Assembly (NCBI GenBank): GCA_001949185.1
Contig: BDGG01000006.1
Coordinates: 2,312,463-2,376,462 of the forward strand
Length of the DNA: 64,000 nucleotides
Source: Ramazzottius varieornatus
Lineage: Eukaryota; Tardigrada; Eutardigrada; Parachela; Ramazzottiidae
Reading direction: 5' to 3'
The stretch's first letter is position 1. Each line of letters starts with the position of its first letter. Under the pieces are notes generated by a model. The model had not been told where the DNA came from. It saw only the letters and a program-made list of their open reading frames with translations, and ran no database searches. This document shows positions 58,461-64,000 of the stretch, piece after piece. Position numbers and translations under genes: made by a program.

Positions 58461-59087
58461 TAGTGCTGGCAACGATACGGTTTACCGGTATCGTATCGAA
58501 ATATATCGAATCTTTGCGATAAAAGATGGGGCAGATATCGTATTGAAAATATCAATCTGAAACTCATCGTATAACGCACTAAAATATTCGGCCATATCGT
58601 ATCGCGCCATATCGATATATTTTCGATCTATCCTTGTTTTGCTGAGTGGCAAACTCGGCAATAATATCACGTTTACGAAATACTATGGTTGAATTCAAAC
58701 ACTTGATTTCGGCCATGGTATGCCCAGCAGGCGAGCACACTGCGCCCATTCGAACTTGATGCTAGTATCCAGATTTCCATGTATTTGAAGTCTTTCTATA
58801 GTCACATGTTTGCTGTATCCGACGCTTTCGATCTCACCAATACTTTATGTGTGAAATTGGCTTTATGAGTTCTTATGCCTGATACAGTGGAATTCCGAAA
58901 AAAATTGAGATTGAAGAAATATAGATATATCGCTGCGATAGGATACGATACATCGAAAATACGGTATCGGAAAAATATCGTATCGAAATATCGACACCGA
59001 ATAAAAGTCGAAGACCGCGATAAAACATCCGCCAATATTGTATCGAAAAAAATCGTATCGAATTTCATCGTATTTTTACCAGCACTA
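58461..59087. mobile_element. hAT-like MITE built on TATCGTATCG repeats
   Basis: Ends TAGTGCTGG and CCAGCACTA, inward arrays of ATCGTATCGA-like motifs on both sides, and flanks CATGTCGC (58453-58460) and CATGTCGG (59088-59095), an 8-bp target duplication with one change. Length 627 bp; no transposase. Confidence 0.85.
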
Positions 59088-59237
59088 CATGTCGGTCTAA
59101 CGGGCCTAGTTTCGACATTGAGCATTGGCCAACGATGTTATTATCAGTTTTCCATCGAACACTATACTAGAGCAGCGCTGGATGGTAATAAACTTGAACC
59201 TTATCGAAGCCTCACGATACGGTACAGATCTTCGGGC

Positions 59238-60182
59238 CAGTGTTGTTCCGATAAGACTTTTGAGGTTTGAATTATAATTACGATTAATCGAAACTCGTCT
59301 CGTAGCCGTAATTTGGAGTGCAGGTAGTTCGTCGTCACTGAACTGAAGATTACGATCAATCGGAATTCAGCTTCCGACAGCAATTCGATTTATTTGAATT
59401 ATTACGACGTCGTTTGGTAATTTCAATTTCCAATATAGTATGACCCTCTTCCTTCCCCCTGCAGACTTGTTTACATTTGGAATTTTGGAGTACCAACAGA
59501 AATGCTTAGCTCACTGGTTGCAGATGGTGACGGTCAAGGCACAGAATTCTCGGAGGATTCAAGTCCACGACGGAGATGCGCTCGTAAAAGGCTTCTTACC
59601 CATCTTTCGCCTATCGGACTTCCGCTTTCCCTTGTTCTGATTCTTGACGATGATTGAGATGTCAGTCTGAAAATAATAGACCAGCGATAAATTATGAACG
59701 TCGCACAAAGTCACTCGAAAATTCCCTGGCTTCAGTTCCGGCGATGCTTTGCGAATTTATCTCCTCATCAAATTAACGATCAATGATACGCAGTTGTGAG
59801 AGGCAGACTGCAAAAATAAGCCCCGATGTGCTAGCCTCTGAATGCGGTGAATCCGGGGGCGAATTGGCGGATTGCATTGCGGGCTTGACGCTGAAAGCTG
59901 TAGATCTTACTGGCGAACTTAAAGTTGTAATTTTGCGGTGATAATGCGCTAATTCATATCGACCGTAGTGTCTTATTCCGAATGTGCTTATTTCAATTAA
60001 GCCACTGTGTGATTTGAATTACGAATTAAAATACTCTGATCATTTCCCATTTGAATTTGAATTCTGATTTGTATTCAAATACGTTGGCGGAAGGTTCTCA
60101 ATCTGAATTCTCGTATCGGAATTCCAAAACGGCTAAAATCAGCCGTTTTCAATTATGTATTACAATAATCGGTACAAAACTG
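59238..60182. mobile_element. hAT-like MITE, CAGT.TGTTCC family, copy B
   Basis: The left end CAGTGTTGTTCCGATAAGAC continues like copy A (GACTTTTGAG, ATTACGATTAAT). The right end ATCGGTACAAAACTG with CGTTTTCAATTAT upstream matches the right side of copy A. AT-rich and non-coding. Confidence 0.6.
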
Positions 60183-60237
60183 CTTCAGGCTCCATAGACC
60201 GTAGACTACAGTAGATAAAGCAACCAGGACAGTAAGG

Positions 60238-60611
60238 TATGGTGAGCCACGCAACCCAAAAGTCCACAGCACTTTCACCGCGGGTGGATGCGCGAAGAAA
60301 CTCCATGCCCGGTGAAATAATTTTTCGCTCATCCGCCCGCGTCTATGACACGAGTGTCACTGCGAGTGTACGCGCGGAGAAACTGACTTTATCCGCGGGT
60401 GGATTCGCGGTGAAACTGATTTTATCTGCGCTCCTATGCACGAAAAATTGGTTAAACCGCACATGGATCCGCGGAACTAGCATTTGATCTGCCCATGTAT
60501 CCGCGGAGCAAGACATTTTACCGCGTGTGTATGCGCGGATGAAGTCGATTTCTCCGCGCATGCACCCGCGGTGAAAGTACTGTGGACTTTCGAGTCGCGC
60601 GGCTCACCACA
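60238..60611. mobile_element. TATGGTGAGCC-family MITE, complete copy
   Basis: Terminal inverted repeats of about 47 bp (TATGGTGAGCC, AAAGTCCACAG, ACTTTCACCGCGGG) enclose roughly seven degenerate units of ~37-40 bp with the pattern GAAACTGATTTTATCCGCG followed by a short variable part and CGCGG. Frames crossing it on both strands are products of the repeat, not genes. It shows what is probably missing in the gap at 49888. Confidence 0.88.
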
Positions 60612-62579
60612 GTAGAACGAAGTACGCAGGGTCACGGTAGACTTCTGCACAGTCCAATTAGGCATCGACTCGAGACAGTCGGTATCAGTTGACAGAGTTC
60701 TTCATATCGTTTTACGTAGCGAGACAAAAGAGAAAAAGCAGGGTTCTTCGGTGGCTAATTGGACAGATTTCAGGTCAGACACTCTGCGCAGGCACTAGAA
60801 AACCTGGGAAGCATTAGAAAATCGAAGCTTTGATTTCCCAACATGTCCGATGGCTTTCCTTTGAAAGAACGACATTTGGACCTAACCACAAGGCGAAGAT
60901 GTTGACCTTATATCAGCTGCGGAAGTATGACTTGTCCCCTTGTCCTCTGCCGGATTTACATTTTTTTCCAGATTCTTTTTTTTCGAGATTTATACTTTTT
61001 CGAAGAGAATTAGTTTCAGCGCTGCGAAAGCTTGGGAAGAGCGGGAACAAGAAAAATAAACTCTATAACGGCATTCTTATGACCGTCTTTCGTTTTTCTC
61101 GGTGGAAGAAATTTACGGCGGCAAAGACTGGTAGACAGACACCAAACAATAACAATGATCGGCTTCCGGTACCCTTCCAGATTCGGAATCTTTGGTGGTG
61201 ATTTGTCTCTATCCAAACGCATCATTTCTCGCCCTGAAACCTTTACAGAGTGCACTTTCATCCAGCAGTAATAATGCTATCTGCTAGCGGTTCGTCCTTG
61301 ATCGCAATCTGAAGATGAGAAAAAGACGAAATTCTGCTAACTCTTTGAGGTGCGCGGAGTGATTGGGGTACCAAATTTTCTTATTTTATCGCCCAGCCCG
61401 TTTCCTTCAGATGTACCGTGAGACTTCAGGGAGACACAGCATAGTCTCGTAAGCGTTATGCAACAGTTTGGGAGGAATCGGATTCGACAAGCTGCCTCAG
61501 CACATCGTCGTCTACTTTCGATTTCGGTCCTCCGTGCGGGTGACTTTTGAATAAAAATTCTTCAAAACGAAAATTCTTATTCTCCAGAATGAAAATTCTC
61601 CAGATCGATCCAACCGCCCACGGTACATTCGTCAAGGGTTTTATCCCGAAACGTGGGACTGACTTCGTCAGCGACCTGAAATACGTGCTCGCCTGTATCA
61701 AATTCGCGCACCTTAATCGCTCGACATTTCAGTTTATTCATGCTCCCCCTCCTCCTATATTTGACACTTAATTTATTCCGGTTTGTCAGCTTTAGGGCAG
61801 GTAGAAATTATTTTGGCAGAATCATGAATAACTGAAATGTCAAGCGATTAAGGTGCGCGAATTTCAAAGAGGCAAGAACGTATTTCAAGTCGCTGACGCA
61901 GTCAGTCTCATGTTTAGGGATGAAACCCTTGACGAATGTACCGTGGGCGGTTGAATTTCTGAAGCCACGGCTCAGTCCGGTCGCTCGAAATGTGTACACG
62001 CGGCGGGCCTAATTGTAGGCACGGACAAGACTATGGGCAGCGGAGCGAAAGCGGCATTTCTCCGATTGACGTATTTTATTGGTCAATTTTAGCTGGCTCG
62101 GGCCGCTTCCGCTCCGGTGCCCACAGTTTTTTCCATGCCCATAATCAAGCCAGGCGCGTATACAAACATTTTCAGTTTCAGTTTAAGGCTTGCCGAACAG
62201 TCCCCACACAGCATGCCAAGCTCAAGTCCGAAATTGCAGCACACATACATCAGACCCTGCCTCAACTGGGGTAATCAAGTAATCAAGTCGCACGTTTCCG
62301 TCTGTGTTGTGGGCATGGTAAGCAGTATCCTTAACGTTAACTTTGAATGATTGTCGTCTCTAGAGTTCAGAATTTTTGTAAACATTTCGAGCGACCGGAC
62401 TGTATTTTAAGGGGACAAGCTACTGTTCTGCACCTAACAGCTCCGTTTGTCAGGTAGGGCTCCTCCGGCACGCAATTGTCTAATGTGCCTGAATTTTCTG
62501 AAGAGCTAATTAGCGCACTGTTACCGCAATATACCGATCCGGGCTCACTGGAACTAGCGCGTCTTTTTCTCGAATCAGT
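60612..62579. other. Intergenic, with an inverted duplication
   Basis: A + strand frame of 123 codons at 60830-61201 has no recognisable family. The inverted duplication at 61611-61952 is listed separately. No gene is supported. Confidence 0.4.
61611..61952. repeat. Inverted duplication of a ~130-bp protein-like segment
   Basis: The segment 61611-61740 (+) and 61822-61952 (-) are inverted copies about 85% identical. Both read, on opposite strands, a related peptide containing TAHGTFVKGFIPK, then VSDLKYVLA and KFAHLNR. The two copies face each other tail to tail across ~80 bp. Upstream of each the sequence differs. Confidence 0.8.
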
Positions 62580-62750
62580 GTACAGTGTACGACAAAATAA
62601 ACCGTTAAAAATGGGTGTATGGAGCCAGATGGTTAAAGCCAATGAAAATTGCGCATACAGCAAAACCTAATTCTCATGGGCTGAGTCGCCAGTAAGCTCA
62701 GCTGGAGTGTTACGCCCATTTTTAACGGTTAATTTTGTCGTACACTGTAC
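62580..62750. mobile_element. 171-bp MITE with TA-flanked inverted repeats
   Basis: GTACAGTGTACGACAAAATA and further to GTTAAAAATGGG recurs inverted at the right end, about 36 of 38 positions matching. TA dinucleotides at both ends suit a Tc1/mariner-type mover. Non-coding. Confidence 0.85.
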
Positions 62751-63004
62751 CATCGCAAATATTTGGGTTGGGAGCAGCGCATTGATTAGCCTACGCTCGG
62801 TAGTTCGGCTCAGTTTTATATGATAATTGCAGAGCGGATCTGGGCGGTCTACTCGGAAGAGAGGTACGATTCGTAACTGGAATCACGCGTTACAAGTGTC
62901 CAGACAAGCCCGGTTTCCGTCGCGTTGATAGGACCGTATCTTCGCACTGCCTCTTAAAAACGACAAGTGCTTTTTCTACAGCTAGAAAACTGTTCTTCTT
63001 CACA

Positions 63005-64000
63005 ATGAATGTCACTAATGATTTGACGTTGCTAATGTTTAACGGTTCTATCAAAAAGTCAAGCGGTCATTTGTCTGTCTACAGGATCTTTGACAGTTTC
63101 AACGCAGCGGTGCCCCACGTCATGTCAATTCTGTGCGTCGCCATTAGCTTCTCGAACGCTTTGGTGTTATCCGCCTTTGTCGTCAACAAGCACCTGCGAA
63201 CCCCCTTCAACATGTACCTCATTAACCTCCTCGTCTCCGACCTTGCACAAAGTCTGTTGGACCTGCCATTCACTACCATGGGCGGCTTCTTGCCAATCTG
63301 GCCTCTTGGGCGGAAGGCTTGTAGCTTTAGCCTGTATGGCAAGTGGGTGTATTCGGCTGTTGTTCGTAATACCCATTCCCTGATAAGTTTTAACCGCATC
63401 TGGGCCTTGTTCTTTCCCATCCATTACAAGCAATACCATTCAAAGGCAACTGCCATCTGGCTTTGTGTGGCTACGTGGGTGTATGTCCACCTTTGGTTGT
63501 TGCCGGGTCTGATTCCCGATGACTTGTACTACCGACTGGACGACGGCTCGTGTCAGGTGAACACCACCGCAAACCCGCGTTGGGCGTTACCAACACAGAT
63601 TGTATTGTACAATTCTTCTGTTTTCATCGTCGCCATTACGTATCCGGCTATCTGGTGGAAGGTACGCGTACGAAAAGAATGGTTTTACGCATGTTGGACG
63701 TAACAGCTCCGGTCTTTTCCGTGCTTGTTGGCGTGGTGGCAACCATGCTCGTTTAAAACATGCCATCTGTTCCCAGGACTTGAGTGCATTTCCCGTGAAT
63801 AACAGTTACCTTCCTTATAAACAAGTTTTGGTTATTGTCAAAATAATCTGCCCTTATCCACGATTCTAGGTTCACCAACGCCGAAAAACCATGCCTGTCC
63901 AAGGTCACCGACAGACGGCGCCACGTCCTCGACACTCTCGAAGCAATGCAGCCATGAAAGTGGGGGTTAGGCAGACAGTGTACGTGTCCTCGGGAGCTCC
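63005..64000 (+). CDS. Orphan rhodopsin-family GPCR, 5' part
   Basis: The first exon, 63005-63661, encodes 219 residues from the ATG through TM5; the next begins at 63871 after CACGATTCTAG and carries the basic third intracellular loop (VHQRRKTMP...), running off the window. N-glycosylation sites are at the N-terminus. TM1 has SNALVLSAFVV, TM2 the conserved Asp in NLLVSDLAQSLLDLPF, the disulphide cysteines are in RKACSFS and DGSCQVN, and TM4 and TM5 are clear. The DRY motif at the end of TM3 is FNRIWA, so the Asp is replaced by Asn. No ligand class can be named. It resembles divergent invertebrate peptide or amine-like receptors that expand in families. The 3' half is missing. Confidence 0.8.

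Noticed and set aside
60239-60561. ORFs of 72-82 codons in the MITE at 60.2 kb
   Set aside because: They arise from the tandem ~37-40-bp units and are open on both strands; not genes.

Overview
This window is nuclear DNA from an animal. Most genes are split by many short introns (about 59-80 nt), the gene set is metazoan (tachykinin-type GPCR, Polycomb RING protein, PRMT5, ANKRD16, ACP1, CNOT6-like deadenylase, RPB2), and the intergenic DNA is full of DNA transposons and MITEs. A Polycomb RING gene argues against a typical nematode. A compact invertebrate such as a tardigrade would fit, but that is a guess. There is no operon, CRISPR array or bacterial signal. A 50-base run of N at 49888-49937 marks an assembly gap.

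Layout: 0.7-2.4 kb (+) 3' part of a tachykinin-type receptor. 3.7-7.8 kb (-) a nine-exon gene for a ~1141-residue secreted Gly/Tyr-rich protein. 11.5-13.3 kb (-) a Polinton/Maverick (adintovirus-like) remnant with a cut capsid gene, an intact adenain-type protease ORF and a small Cys-rich ORF. 13.9-16.2 kb (-) a secreted Pro/Gln/Arg-rich protein. 17.2-20.5 kb (+) a PCGF/Psc-type Polycomb protein. 21.5-22.6 kb (+) an unidentified ORF. 23.5-28.4 kb four inverted-repeat DNA transposons in a row, one a mariner. 29.7-32.3 kb (-) CCR4/CNOT6-like deadenylase. 34.7-35.6 kb (-) an unknown gene. 36.7-43.5 kb (-) POLR2B in 17 exons. 45.0-46.3 kb (-) a SANT-like/coiled-coil protein, head to head with PRMT5 (46.7-49.1 kb, +). 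50.4-51.5 kb (+) ANKRD16, convergent with ACP1 (52.5-54.4 kb, -). 54.5-63 kb repeat-rich. 63.0 kb to the end (+) the 5' part of an orphan GPCR.

Most gene models were built by choosing GT-AG junctions that keep the reading frame and family alignment; every model described as complete sums to a multiple of three.

The most unusual signal is a family of short hairpin elements with the stem CAAGTGGCGCACG/CGTGCGCCACTTG. I count nine copies, all inside introns: eight in seven introns of POLR2B and one in the receptor gene at the start. Nearly all long POLR2B introns carry one and none of the short ones do. Other notable points are a hAT-type element whose 8-bp target duplication copies the 3' splice site of a CNOT6 exon, a PRMT5 donor site triplicated in frame, and a MITE nested in another MITE exactly at the assembly gap.
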